64,000 bases of DNA from Rhynchopus sp. YZ270_cl-10 (GCA_964035575.1 OZ037907.1:248001-312000); one strand, 5' to 3'; positions 23,086-33,702 are shown, counted from the stretch's first letter. The notes: a model not told the origin generated them from the letters alone. Made by a program: numbers and translations.

Positions 23086-24059
23086 AGTAAAGAGAGAAGA
23101 ATGGAAGCAGAGAGAAGGGAGATGGGGAGGGAGGGGGGAGGGGGAACCAAATCCCCGGGTTTTTTTTAAAAAATAATTTTTGCGAGCTTTGGAATTTTTT
23201 TTAGGGGAGTGGGGGTTTTTTTTGGGGGGGTTTGTTTTGCTCTGTTGAGGTTTTAGGGTGATGAATGTTGTTTTATTTAAAATGGAGGAAGGTGTTAAAA
23301 AAGGAAGGCAAGGAAAGAGAGGGGGAGGCTTTTGTTTTTTGTTCGGTGACCCACATGGTGGTAAAAAGAAAATGGAGATTCAATAACATTAGATCTGTGC
23401 ACGTACACCACCCTTCTAAAGGGTGGGGGACTTTGCAATATGGTACCCCAAGAATGGAGGGGACTTCGCTATATGTGTGTGTGTTTTTTCTTCTTCATTT
23501 CTTTTTTTTTGATATTTTTTTGGATTAGTGTTGTCATATTGACGGTCTTCACTGTCCACATGGCAGCTACACTAATACAATAACTGTGTTCATTTTTAAA
23601 CTGCATCGGCGGAATTTACTCTTTTGCACCAGTTTGGGTAAAGATCTGTCCTCACTGTCGAAAAAGGCTATTGTACTGCAAAAGAAATTCTGTTGTTCTG
23701 CATTGTTGACAAATGGTCAACTGCACAAAAAAAAAAAACAAAAAAAAAAAAAAAAGGGTGAAGAACTCGCTTCAATAAGTTGGTAGAAATGTTCAAGAGA
23801 AAAAAAAATAGAAGTTGGAAGTGCAAACGCGGAGCAGCGCCCGCACCGGAGTTATCGAGAACCGCGGTGGGCATTTCATGAGAAAAATCTTTTTTTTTTT
23901 AAACTTTGAAAATACAACAGCCCTCTTTGTGACAGTGTACCTTTACAAAAAGAAAAACACTGGCAAGCTGAATGTACCTTCTCTCGTGCACATATTCACC
24001 ACTATCGTTATCGTGCTGGAACATCCACTGGGTTTGAAGATGGGCAGTCTCTTCGATAC

Positions 24060-24110
24060 TAACAAAAGGGTTTATAAAATGACCCTAAGCCTCGCGTACT
24101 CAGTGACCAA
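24060..24110 (-). repeat. LINE-tail hairpin repeat
   Basis: GTTTATAAAATGACCCTAAG on the plus strand, then a CTCGCGT loop and TACTCAGTGACC. More diverged than the 28412 copy; same orientation. Confidence 0.75.
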
Positions 24111-24803
24111 TAAAAACAAGCACGGCAAAAAAAAAAAAAAAAAAAATCACAAAAACTGGACACAAAGAGGCCTCTCGAACCCTTGTAAAATTTACACCAT
24201 AAAAAACACACCGATTTTTTTTGGATGTGGATAACACGGTTTCTAACAAGAACAGCAAAAAAAAAAAATATACAAAATGGTTCGGAGGAAGGAAAGAGGG
24301 GAGGGGGGAAGTGGTGGATAGCTAGGAAACCCTCGCCAAAATTTTGCAGTAAAAAGCCATGGGTTTTCGGGTGGGACACAAAAAAACAAATATCCAAACT
24401 CGTTCAAAGCGTCTTTTGTTTTACCTACATTTTTCCCCCCTCTTTTGAACATCTGTAATTGCGTAGCTGACCTACCAAGGGAAATTGGCATAGAGTTGCC
24501 ACAATTCGTCGAATTTGCAAAAGAGGAAAAAAAAATAGTAACTCTGATAAGTAAAATGGTGTGGCTGAAGGGGGGGTGCTATTTTCTGCTATTTTGGGAT
24601 CGTCAGCCACACCATAAAAGGGAAAAAAGGTTTTTTTTTTTCGTTGATTGCAATTACCCTGTTGGAGGGGTGATAGGGCGACCGTATCTGAGGAACTATT
24701 TCTCCTTGAAGCTACGCTTTTTTGTAGGTATAAAAAAACAACGATTTGAAAGATTGGATAATCCACTTCTCCCCCCGCCATCCACTTTTCTTCCTCCATC
24801 ATG

Positions 24804-24852
24804 AAAAGGTTAATAAGATGAACCTAAGCCTCTCGTGCTTAGTTACCTTTAA
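24804..24852 (-). repeat. LINE-tail hairpin repeat
   Basis: GGTTAATAAGATGAACCTAA then GCCTCTCGTGCTTAGTTACC on the plus strand. A related, shorter copy follows at 25016-25064. Both face the same way as the genes. Confidence 0.78.
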
Positions 24853-25767
24853 AAAAAAAAAAACAGGTGCAGAGATGCTGTGCTCGTGAAAAACAACGAA
24901 GTTTTAGTGGGAGGTGGAAAATATGTATGGAAACAACTGAAGCCGCATCCGGGCGTGTGTGATGAAATATTGTAACCAAGACTCTTAGAGGGGGGGGAAA
25001 AAAACACAAAAAGGTTTTTGTTAAGATGAACAGAGCTTCGTGTGCTTAGTCGCCAATAATGGGAAAAACAAAAACAAAAACAGTATTTCAACATGTGCTT
25101 TCAATAAATTGATAGCATAGGAGGAGGGTCAACAAACAAAAAGACGAAAATTTTTTTTGAAAATGGTGACAATGTTCTCTCGAAAGAGTACATATTTTCA
25201 AACCCCCCTCTCCCAATAAAATCTAAAAAAAAAAAAGCTTTTTAACGCCCTCCCCTCCCCTCCGTTCGGAAAAAATAAAATGAAGATTTTTTTTTTTTTA
25301 AAACAAAGTTTTTTTAAAAAGCAGGGTTTTGAACACAACCCTTTGATGAATTACCCTCACGGGCACACATCCAAAAAAAGAAAAGAAAAATGGATATTTG
25401 ACAACAAAGACGGAAAAAGAAGAGAAAGAAAACGAGAGTGCATCATCCCCTCCCTGCATATATCACAGAGGAACGGGAAAACAAAAAAAAAACGAGAACC
25501 CCCCGTTCAGTCCTTGCAAAAACCGTCTGGAAAAAAAAAAAAATACAAAAAAATCTAGCTGAGAAATTGAGTGGGTGTGTGTTGAGAGGGGGTTTTCATC
25601 TCATCATATCTCTAACAAGAATCCCTCCCCACTGTTCCCCCCCTTTTACACACCAACCCCTTGGTACAAATTTAGGAGAAAGCCTTTTTTAAGTTTCGCG
25701 TCGTACACACTAACGCTGCTTAGGAGGCTAGGTGAGTTTATCTTTTTGTTTCTTTTTTGAAAACTTG

Positions 25768-25812
25768 GTTGTATTAGTGTAGACACCCGAGGATGCACTC
25801 CACTATACAAAA
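25768..25812 (+). repeat. Family-E short repeat
   Basis: TGTATTAGTGTAGACACCCG followed by AGGATGCACTCCACTATAC. Matches copies at 3568, 42101, 42746 and the hAT-split copy at 12254. The ends (TAGTG...CACTA) are weakly palindromic, so a tiny MITE is possible. Confidence 0.65.
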
Positions 25813-25961
25813 CGCTGTTTTTTGAATCGTCTGCAAAAATTTCTAAAAAACTGAGCGTTTTTTAAGGTTGATGCTCAGATGATTCGATGTCTTGCCTTAA
25901 CGTAGTGGCAGTTCTTCTAATTATTCAAAAAACAAAACAAAACAAAACAAAACAAAGGTGC

Positions 25962-26578
25962 TCAAGGATGATCCACAGCTCTTGTGGAGGAAAGCGGCAG
26001 GAAGGGGCTTGTGGAGTACCCCCGCACACTCCGGGTGTAGGAGCGCTGTGCTGGTAGGATTGCGAGGGGTGCCGCACGGCTTGGGCCTTCTAAGAGCGCC
26101 TCGTTGTAGGAGCTGCGCCAGCCTTCTACTTGGTCGCATCTCCCGCAGGCGGTCTGTGGGAAGAGAAAGGGGGTGTTATTGAGGAATGAGCGAACGGAGG
26201 AAACCAACATTATTACGCTTCCACTTGCCGTTTGGATAAAAGAAAAAAACAAAGACGAAATGGGGGTTTGGGGGGGAAGAGTTTAATTCTTGAACGCATC
26301 CCCACACTCAGTCACACTTCAGGATATGATGAGTCCGTTTTTTGCACTGTGAGGCTTTTACTTTTGCAATCGGATACAATCCTCGAGTACTAGTCAGGAG
26401 GGGAAGGGGGAAGAAGAAAAGTTTATAAGATGACCCGAAGCCTCTCGTGCTTAGTCACCTTGATGACGCGTAGTATCAGAAAGAAATATGTGATGTAGTC
26501 TATATTTCATACCGGCTTCGGTTCACCAGAAGGCACCACCCACGTCCGCCCGCATCTTTCGCAGAAGTTCATCGGCAT
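25962..26578 (-). CDS. Small zinc-ribbon protein, two exons
   Basis: Exon 1 is 26578-26513 (22 codons) and exon 2 is 26153-25962. The 359-nt intron has a GTATGA donor and a TTTCTCTTCCCACAG acceptor, with exons in phase 0. The joined product is 85 residues: MPMNFCERCGRTW... followed by TACGRCDQVEGW, so the split restores a CxxC...CxxC zinc ribbon (C6, C9, C25, C28 by my count). The N-terminal ribbon resembles those of RNA polymerase subunits of the RPA12/RPB9 type, but the remaining 55 residues (LLEGPSRAAPLAILPAQRSY) do not match their C-terminal ribbon. Function unknown. The intron contains a LINE-tail hairpin at 26413-26463. Confidence 0.65.
26413..26463 (-). repeat. LINE-tail hairpin repeat in the zinc-ribbon gene intron
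   Basis: GAAAAGTTTATAAGATGACC, CGAAGCCTCTCGTGCTTAG, TCACCTT on the plus strand; intact stem-loop, sense to the gene. Confidence 0.85.
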
Positions 26579-26837
26579 TGTTGAGAAAAATGTGGTTGTT
26601 TTTATGCTGTGTACTATTAGCCCTTTGGTTGTGAAGACAAAATATTTTGTATCGGACAGGGCGGGGAATATACTGGATACAAAGTGTCTGCAAAAGCCTT
26701 TACCAATTTTCTACTTCCAGGGAATATTTATTGCTTTTTTATTTTTTTCACAGCACCCCCTCTAAATAACGGACTCTACGTAAAATACAAAAATAAATCA
26801 CTATTTTTCAACTCCCCCTCCCCTCCCCTCCCCCCTT

Positions 26838-27758
26838 CTAATCCGCTAACACTCTCTCCGCCCAATCCCTCATTTTTTGAACTGAGCGTTCAGTGAATAT
26901 TGGGTCGTGTCTGACCCCCCCTCCTCCTCTTCCTCCGCCTTCACGTCTCAACACCGCAACTTCGGAGACCAACGCAGCTATTCTGGCGTCCTTCTGATTT
27001 GCTTCTTCAAGGAGCGTTTCACGCGTTGCAGCAGCCGCTTCTAGATCCTCTTTGAACCGCATGAGGTGCGTGTCCGATGCTGCCGACGCTGCCGCAAGCT
27101 CGCGGATCTTTGTTGACAACCCATCCCGCTCCCTCTGCCCCCTCGCAAGCTCCTCGCGGAGGAGTGCTGCTGCGTTGTCTTCCCCACGCATCCCGCCTTC
27201 TTCTTGCACTTCCCTCTCTAGGTGCTGCCGTGGCTGCGGTACTGCGCCCACACCACCTCCCCCAGGGCGTAGAGGTATCGGCTTCACGACCTCGCGTTGG
27301 GTGGGGTGGTGGTGGTGGTGGTGGTGTGGTTGGTGTTGGTTGTTTTCCTGCAGCAGCCCCGCTTCGCCCTCCCACAGAGAGGCGGTGTCTTCAGTGTCTG
27401 AGGAGGATCCACGGAAGGTGGGGTTTAGTGTTGCATGTGCCCGGGAGGTGACGGAGATGGTGCTGTCAGGCTTCCACGGCTCGCCCACCTTCTCAAAGGC
27501 CTCCCAGGTTCCGTGGAGGGTGTGCGGTGCGTGTCCGTGGTGTGTGCGGGAGCGGATCCAGCCGCTGTCCTTGCGCATGGTCGAGGCGTTGCCGACGTAC
27601 CATCGGCCCTTTGCGGTGAAGAGGCGCTTCCCGTAGGTGCCCACCCAGACGGGGAGGCCGTTGTGCGCTTCGTCGGCTAGCTTGAAGACCCCGCTCGCTG
27701 CAGGGAGACGGCCCACGTTGATTTGGAGCTCTCGTGGTGTTTCTTCGGGGGGGTGCAT
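26838..27758 (-). CDS. Coiled-coil protein with an N-terminal aromatic-rich domain
   Basis: 306 residues from an ATG at 27758. Residues about 10-100 form a compact domain rich in Trp and Gly (NGLPVWVGTYGKRLFTAKGRW, GTWEAFEKVGEPWKP), a pattern I associate with small protist display domains of unknown role. A His run (HPHHHHHHHP-type, about 150-160) and Gly/Pro-rich linker follow. Residues about 185-275 form a coiled coil (EDNAAALLREELARGQRERD, KEDLEAAAATRETLLEEANQ). The tail after GGGRGGGG carries RHDPIFTERSVQKMRDWAER. GC-rich codon use sets it apart from the flanks. No family name can be given. A LINE-tail repeat lies just upstream of its start. Confidence 0.8.
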   Translation of the reverse strand: MHPPEETPRELQINVGRLPAASGVFKLADEAHNGLPVWVGTYGKRLFTAKGRWYVGNASTMRKDSGWIRSRTHHGHAPHTLHGTWEAFEKVGEPWKPDSTISVTSRAHATLNPTFRGSSSDTEDTASLWEGEAGLLQENNQHQPHHHHHHHPTQREVVKPIPLRPGGGGVGAVPQPRQHLEREVQEEGGMRGEDNAAALLREELARGQRERDGLSTKIRELAAASAASDTHLMRFKEDLEAAAATRETLLEEANQKDARIAALVSEVAVLRREGGGRGGGGVRHDPIFTERSVQKMRDWAERVLAD

Positions 27759-28358
27759 TTGGTTGGTGTGTGTGTGTGTTTTTCTGTGGTTGATAGTTAG
27801 AAGAAAAGTTTATAAGATGACCCTAAGCCTCTCGTGCTTAGTCACCTTAATTGAGAGTTATTTTGTTTTGCAAAATTTGGGCCATCTATTGATCGTCTCC
27901 GTGAGGCATGAGGCAACAGGCTGTGAGAGCTTTTGTGAGAGTCTGTGATGTGAGAGCTGAAGAGCTAGTGGAAAAAAAAATCTCTCCCCGTTCATAGATA
28001 AGCCCAAATATTTGCGGAGTTCACAATTTTTGCGAAGTGGGAGTAAATGATTTTTTTGTCGTAAAAAAAAATATGAAAAATAGCCAGATGCAAGGTGGTG
28101 AGGGTGGGGTAAAGTATCTATTGAAGTTGAAGCGCCATATATGGATTGCGTAACAGTGTTTGTGGGGGAACATTTGATTTTGCCTGAACTTTGGTGGTGT
28201 TTTGGTGGTATTCAAAACTGCACTAAAACTCCACCAAAATTTCAGCCAAAATTAGGAGGGAAAGCAAAAAGGTATTTTTTTGTGGAAACATAGGATACCT
28301 TTTAAGGGCCTCTCATGCTTAGTCAGAGGAAAAATGCGGAGTTGAAAGAAAAAAAAAA
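27759..28358. other. Spacer between the coiled-coil gene and the LINE
   Basis: A LINE-tail hairpin (27801-27850), a GTGAGAGC-rich tract (27890-27965) similar to one in NSF intron 2 (44770-44830), and short repeats of CCACCAAAA near 28190-28260. No gene recognised. Confidence 0.55.
27801..27850 (-). repeat. LINE-tail hairpin repeat upstream of the coiled-coil gene
   Basis: GAAAAGTTTATAAGATGACC, CTAAGCCTCTCGTGCTTAG, TCACCTT, identical in the core to the copy at 4654. It lies about 45 bp upstream of the ATG at 27758, so its T-rich sense 3' end falls in the leader region. Confidence 0.88.
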
Positions 28359-28490
28359 AAGAAAAGTTTATAAGATGATCCTAAGCCTCTCGTGCTTAGT
28401 CAGAATAAAAAAAAAGAAAAGTTTATAAGATGATCCTAAGCCTCTCGTGCTCAGTCACCTTATCATATTCGTTATCGCACAGCTTCAGCT
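28359..28490 (-). repeat. Tandem 3' tail of LINE copy 1 (two stem-loops)
   Basis: Minus strand: GCTGTGCGATAACGAATATG, ATAAGGTGACTAAGCACGAG, AGGCTTAGG, ATCATCTTATAAACTTTTC, a T-run, then the stem-loop again and a second T-run. The upstream CGATAACGAATATGATAAGG segment also precedes the hairpin in TUTase intron 2, tying the free-standing repeats to this LINE tail. Confidence 0.9.
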
Positions 28491-30423
28491 GCGCTGGCTT
28501 CTACAAGTTTGTTGTCAGGGATGATGTCATTTCCCCAGCCGGAGTTCGTAATTTTGGCACGTACGATGACGTGTTCGAGCATGTGCATAGTGTAGCGCGG
28601 GTACGTAAAAACTGGGCGACGGTCGTAGCCAATAAGTCCGGGTGCGCCAATGGACCGGAGGCCCCGTGAGGAGGAGATGGCAGATGCAGGAAATGGGTTT
28701 TGAATCCCAAGGGCTTTGCACAGGCGGTGAAGCTTGTTGAGCAATGTGCGCAAGGCGGCGGCCCGTTCTCTAATGTTAGAGGTTGGCCGGAGAACGTAGA
28801 TCCTGTGGAAAATTTCCAGGTCAATGGCAAGTTCCACGCATGTCACAGGCAGGTTGGCGGTGCTCCATTTCAGGGAGGAGGCCCATAGGAGCATTTGCTT
28901 CAGTTCGCGGCGCTTCTGCTTGCATCTCGGATCATCGTCCTTCCCAAAGAAAGGGGCGAGCTGCCGGTAGATGGCCTCCTGGTATGGGGGCGCATCGAAC
29001 ACTTCAAAGTCCATACGCCATGGGTGGCGTGCAGGCGCTGTGGTCGTCCGCGAGGACAGGTGATCATCTACTGCGGTGGTGACGTCCAGCAGGTATCTCT
29101 GCATGTCGGTTACTACGTGCTTGGGCGTGTTCGTGGGAGCTATGCCATGCATAGCCAGGCAACTCGGGGTGTTCGGGCCGATCCTGTCGAGGAGAGGGCG
29201 GTGCGCTTCCTTCACGTTAGCAGACACAGTGTGCGGGCAAGTCCACAGCAGGTGCTTCGCCAGCCCGGAGGTTGGTGTGAGGCATAAGGGGCACTGATTC
29301 ACTTCGAGGTGTATGCCACCTCTCTTTGTTGACTCGTATAGGCACAGCACCGTAGGGTGCGCGTAGAGTATCCCATCGCAGATGATACGTCGGAGGCGGT
29401 AAGCTAGCAGGGGGTGGGACCACTGCAGTTGGTCGTGCAGGTACGTGGTGTCGGCGAGGTTGACACCGTATTGAGCGCCGTCGTAAGTCGGTCTGTCCAA
29501 GGCAAGATCTGTGAACTTCTGTCGTCGGACGATTTCGCGAATGGCGTGGTGTCGTTCACCTGGCGCGAGAAGACCTAGGGCGTGTGTCTTCTCTTCTTCC
29601 ACGGGGGCACTCGAGAGCTCCGTAACGGTTGTTAGGTCGTCACACCATCTCACGCCTGTCAGTATGCTAGTGGAGGTCATGTTGCCGACCGGCCCGTGGG
29701 GGCGGAAGTCCCAGCCTCCTCCTGCGTTGTACCTCTTGTGTATCGACAGGCATCGTTCTCTCAGTGTTGCGTCAAATGCTATGTGGTCAAGCACGACGTT
29801 CATGGACCGGTTGCAGATGATGGCAGCCGGGTCAGTGCGGTGGCTCTTCAATAAAACGGTGCGTATTGCGAGGCCTGCGCGTGTCCCATAGTCACTGCCC
29901 CAGAGGCAGGTGTTGACGGCGGTGGAGAGTTCCTTCAAGCTAGACTGCGAGGGCAGAGCGTACGGGACCTCATACAGCGCACCCGGGAGGATGCATTCTG
30001 ACACAATTCTATACTTGTGGTAGAAAGCCAGCGGCATACATCGTAGGCGTTGCAGGGCTGCAATGGCCTTGCGGACTCGTTCCGGAGAGGAGCGTCGAGA
30101 GTGCTTCGAGCAGTAGAGGTAGACCCCTAGGATCTTGACCTTCACCAGTGTTTTGTACCTGTGACCTGTGTTCGAGACAAGAGTGCTGGTGAAGCTCTCA
30201 CGTGATCCAAATGCAACGGTTTTGGTGTCGTTAAGTTTCATTCTGGTGATGGCACAAAACCTCTCCACAATGCGCAGGCATGGCTCTAAGCTGTTCATCG
30301 ACTTCCGTGACAGGAGGGTGATGTCGTCCGCGTACGCACGTGAGCAGGTGTTCTTGCAGCTGTCCAGGTCCTTCAGCAGCACTGCGACGAGCGCATTAAT
30401 CAAGACGACGCTGATGGGGCATA
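28359..30423 (-). mobile_element. LINE (non-LTR retrotransposon) copy 1, 5'-truncated
   Basis: The frame 30423-28472 encodes the back half of a reverse transcriptase: CPISVVLINALVAVLLKDL (palm block before the active site), then AYADDITLLSR with the YADD catalytic pair, the GVYLYCSKH block, a thumb-like region and a CxxC...HxxxxC knuckle (CPLCLTPTSGLAKHLLWTC). No RNase H domain is evident. The 5' end, including endonuclease and RT fingers, is missing, as is usual after incomplete reverse transcription. The stop (CGA TAA) is followed by the hairpin tail 28490-28412 and, after a T-run, a second copy of the tail at 28402-28359. The frame is otherwise intact over 650 codons, so the insertion is fairly young. 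Family not assigned. Confidence 0.93.
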
Positions 30424-30498
30424 AAAAAAAAATTGCAGGCACCTCCGACTGACCCATTTACGATGACAACCATCCGGATGAAAGCACAACTACCCTGC
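30424..30498 (-). repeat. Family-C small-RNA-like repeat at the LINE 5' junction
   Basis: Minus strand reads GTTGTGCTTTCATCCGGATG, then GTTGTCATCGTAAATGGGTC, AGTCGGAGGTGCCTGCA and T10, and runs directly into the truncated LINE. Other copies at 35494, 46502 and 63428 have no LINE attached. The junction resembles a template-switch chimera between a small RNA and a LINE 3' end. Confidence 0.7.
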
Positions 30499-31395
30499 GG
30501 CCTACAACAGTAGATGTAAAAATGAAACCTAAAAAAGGGGGGGTTCAACTCCAGGAGGAGAAAGAGAAAGTTGAGAGTTGAAAGTCGAAAAGTGCAAACG
30601 TCTCACCCGGACACCGGGCGAATGTAGACACCACAGAAAAAGGGCAGAAAATGGAGCTTCCCCCCCCCCTTTTTCTGATCCACAAGATTGCTGTGCTACT
30701 TCTTTGAGCTTTGTTTTAACCAAAACATAGAGATAACAACACACATAAAGAGAGAAATACAACTTGATGTAAAGACAAAGCAGCGAAGCTCATCGAATTT
30801 ACCCCCTTTTTTTTCCGTGTAAAGGCAGAATATGCTGTCGATTAAAAAAAAAACGCTGGTTTTGTTTGTACTTAATTGTCACCAAAAAGGTTTTAGGACG
30901 TACAGACGATGGCAGGGAAGAGGGCGCAATTATGATTGGGAAAAAAAGCAAAACTGGGGGTATTTTTTTTCGGAGAAGGTTGACTCGGTATTCTCTTTTG
31001 CTGTTGTGTCGACAATCCGGTCCCCGCTTTTTGGGGAACCTAGGGTCTGACTCAATGTTGACCAAAGCCTTTTGTACTACTGAAGGTATAGACATGAATC
31101 GTCCTGAACCCTTGAGAGCAGCTTTTATGAAAAAAAAAACCCCCTTTTTTACCAGGCTAAGGTTCTCGCGGAGTGTGGAACACTCCCGGTACTGCTTTCC
31201 TGTCAAGGGGGTTTGTTTGTAGGCTACGGTTTTGAGGCCGCCCTTATGGTAAAATATGAAGTGTGGTGGAAGGGAAGAAAGAACACAGTGAGTCGGGGAT
31301 ACCTCCCCCAAGGTGTGACAGAGTTCATCGACTCTGCGCTGACAGCCTGTACGAACACAAAAAATTGCAGGCAAAAAAAAAAAAAAAAATGACAA
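30499..31395. other. Intergenic with a long family-D copy
   Basis: Family-D repeat at 31000-31120 in gene-sense orientation. Low-complexity A/T/C runs elsewhere. No gene recognised. Confidence 0.55.
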
Positions 31396-31403
31396 TACAT
31401 CAG

Positions 31404-32544
31404 CAGGCTTTGCGCTAACTTCTGTCCTTTGTCCCGGGATTTTTGGATATTTTTGTGGTGCGTTTTTTTTTTGCAAACCGGGGTTTCCTTAAGAAAACCA
31501 GAGAATCTCATATTTCATAGTAAGGGTACTTTAGAGTGTTTTCACACACACATGTGACCCCACCGTGGAGAGCAATCGTCTCGCGCGATCAAAAGAAAGC
31601 AGAGAAGAGGGAAAAGAAAAAAAGAAAAAAGTTGGGTACCGTGCGCCTGCGGCGCTACCTGTTCCTACCCTCCTTTATGTTTAAACACGATGTACTTATG
31701 TACAGTTCAGTTTATTTTGAGTACGACTCCACATCCCCCCTGAGGATGATCTCCCCTCCCTCACGGATAAAGATTGATTAGGACGCCATGGGGCACACCC
31801 CCTCCGAGGCCATAACCGTCCTGGGTTTTCTCACTCTTCTCTGTGGTCACTGAAACCCCACCGCCATCACTACGTTACCGATAGCTTCTTCAGTACGTTG
31901 GGTTTTCAGACCTGAAAATAACCCTTGTTTACGAGTATGGGCTCATGTTTTGTCAAATTTTAAGTCGCTGCATTTTTGTCCATTTTTCCGTACATCCCCC
32001 ACCACAATCCGGGATTGGTTCGGAAATGCAACAAAACGACCTCTTGGCGGGGAAAAGCCACAGGAAATTTATGCACTTTTTGCAAACAGGGGTTTCCTTA
32101 CTAAAACCAGAGGAATCTCATCGTTCAGAGTAAGAGTACTTTAGAGTGTTTTTGCACACACATGTGACCCCACCGTGGAGAGCAATCGGCTCGTGCAATC
32201 AAAAGAAAGCAGAAAAAAGGGAAACATAAAAAGACAAAAGTTGGGTACCGTGCGCCTGCGGCGCTACCTGTTCCCAGTCAAAACACCACAATTTCATCTG
32301 AATTTGGGTTTTCAGACCTGAAAATGCCCCTTGCTTAAGAGTATGGGTTCATATTTTGTGAAAATTTAAGTCACTAAAATTTTGTCCATTTTCCCGAATA
32401 TGCCCCACCACAGCGCGGGATTGGCTCGGAAATGCCACAAAACACTGTTTTTTCACCCCCTGACGCACAACTATTTGAGGTGCGTTTTTTTGGTCCCGAA
32501 ACACGATTTTTCAGATTTTTTTCCAAAAGTTAGCGCGAAGCCTG
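31404..32544. mobile_element. hAT-like non-autonomous element 3
   Basis: Ends CAGGCTTTGCGCTAAC and CAGGCTTCGCGCTAAC (right end, reverse complement) differ at one base in 16. An exact TACATCAG duplication flanks the 1141-bp element (31396-31403, 32545-32552). The ends match element 2 (CAGGC...GCTAAC). Internally it is a two-fold tandem: about 200 bp starting GCAAACCGGGGTTTCC at 31480 and about 160 bp starting GGGTTTTCAGACCTGAAAAT at 31898 are each repeated near 32083 and 32309. Each unit carries the mini-hairpin GCGCCTGCGGCGC. No transposase seen. Confidence 0.88.
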
Positions 32545-32665
32545 TACATCAGCCACAAAAATGATTTTGCACAATGTTTCTCAGAAACTACCCTTTTTTT
32601 CAATAATGCGCCAAAAAAATGGTGTTGGAAAACACACAAAATGGGCTTATCTCATCCCCCCTCCT

Positions 32666-33601
32666 TCAGGCCCTCCTCCGCAAACTTTTCCTCTTTTTGA
32701 GTGGATTGTAACCATAGGAATCTCGCTTGGGACGATACACTTCTGTGCTGTAGGAGCACTCTGGGCTATCTACTACATACATTGTGACATTCGTCACAAC
32801 CCAGATAATAAAAATCAATGTCGATACTGTTGCAGACATTTCTATTATACGCGACTCCCCTGCCTTCACTGGGTGCGTCTCTGGTGCGCGCAGCAAAGGA
32901 TCCGATATGAGTCTTGCCTCTAACACAAAGGTGTCCGGTATTTGAAACTCCAAGGGCACGCTGTTGCGCTTGCCTACCTTCAGAACGTCATATTTCAGTC
33001 CATCAGGGCAAAACCCTCCAGGCACCCATAGGCCTACTTCTGCATCAAATCGCATCAAAACACACATCTTCGAAAGAACTTTATAACGTACACAACGGGT
33101 CTGCTCAAAGAGCGACCCTTTATAAGAAAACTGGCATTGCTTCCAGTTCGCAGTGCGGATCTCTTCCGAAACTGACAGCGGAACCGAAGCGAGGTGTCGA
33201 TAAACAGATTGGCGTGCAGTAGTGTACGTTAAATTTGCGTGGATTTCACGCCAGCCAATAAGCGGTTCGAGGAATGTGGAGGGGAGGCCAGTGGTTTTGT
33301 AAATGAGTGGGGTGTAAGGGGGGATGGTCTTGGAAGTGGTGTCGATGTCGGTGGGGTTGAGATACAACGCTTCATGCGGGCTTGTGGTGGCCGCAGAGTT
33401 GTTGTGAGGATTGTCCGCACGGTAGTCGTGCACCATCATCTGCTGCATGGCACCCCACCGTGTGCGTTCGCCGTCCCATGCACGCACCACCTCCCCCCAT
33501 TCACCATGCGCACTGTTCTCCTGTGCACACAGCTTCCACACACCAGGTACCGCCGCCACCAAGGAAGCAAGCAAAACCCACTTCGAAATAAATACATCCA
33601 T
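32666..33601 (-). CDS. Putative membrane protein with N- and C-terminal hydrophobic segments
   Basis: 311 residues from the ATG at 33601. Residues 7-22 (KWVLLASLVAAVPGVW) can be a signal peptide or anchor. A long luminal or extracellular middle follows with paired cysteines (KQCQFSYKG, TRCVRYKVLSKMCVLMRF, GFCPDG). Residues about 262-283 (STLIFIIWVVTNVTMYVV) form a second hydrophobic segment before a basic tail ending KKRKSLRRRA. The topology suggests one or two membrane passes. No family recognised. The frame stays open upstream through a truncated LINE copy, but the native start is 33601: the LINE-derived part is unrelated in composition, and the ATG follows a pyrimidine-rich CACACCCCAGG leader. 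Confidence 0.78.
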   Translation of the reverse strand: MDVFISKWVLLASLVAAVPGVWKLCAQENSAHGEWGEVVRAWDGERTRWGAMQQMMVHDYRADNPHNNSAATTSPHEALYLNPTDIDTTSKTIPPYTPLIYKTTGLPSTFLEPLIGWREIHANLTYTTARQSVYRHLASVPLSVSEEIRTANWKQCQFSYKGSLFEQTRCVRYKVLSKMCVLMRFDAEVGLWVPGGFCPDGLKYDVLKVGKRNSVPLEFQIPDTFVLEARLISDPLLRAPETHPVKAGESRIIEMSATVSTLIFIIWVVTNVTMYVVDSPECSYSTEVYRPKRDSYGYNPLKKRKSLRRRA

Positions 33602-33702
33602 TTGTGTGAAAGGTGGCCTGGGGTGTGAAGGGGGTTTGGTGGAAAAAAGGGGGGTACAGTAGTGGGGAGTTAAGTGAATAAGAACTGTGTGGGGGGGAAA
33701 CA

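Larger units (their letters stand above)
23086..25961. other. Intergenic with several repeat copies
   Basis: A palindromic family-E-like unit (23526-23582), a family-B copy (23905-23950), GTGCAC-stem hairpin (about 23965-24020), LINE-tail hairpins (24060-24110, 24804-24852, 25016-25064), a foldback at 24548-24620 (GGTGTGGCTGA/TCAGCCACACC) and a family-E copy at 25768-25812. No gene recognised. Confidence 0.55.

Noticed and set aside
22295-23176. 293-codon plus-strand frame
   Set aside because: It opposes the 250-codon minus frame. The minus frame is preferred for its leader, its zinc motif and its agreement with neighbouring gene direction.
27052-27636. Plus-strand frame with a run of Trp
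   Set aside because: Antisense of the His-rich stretch of the coiled-coil gene.
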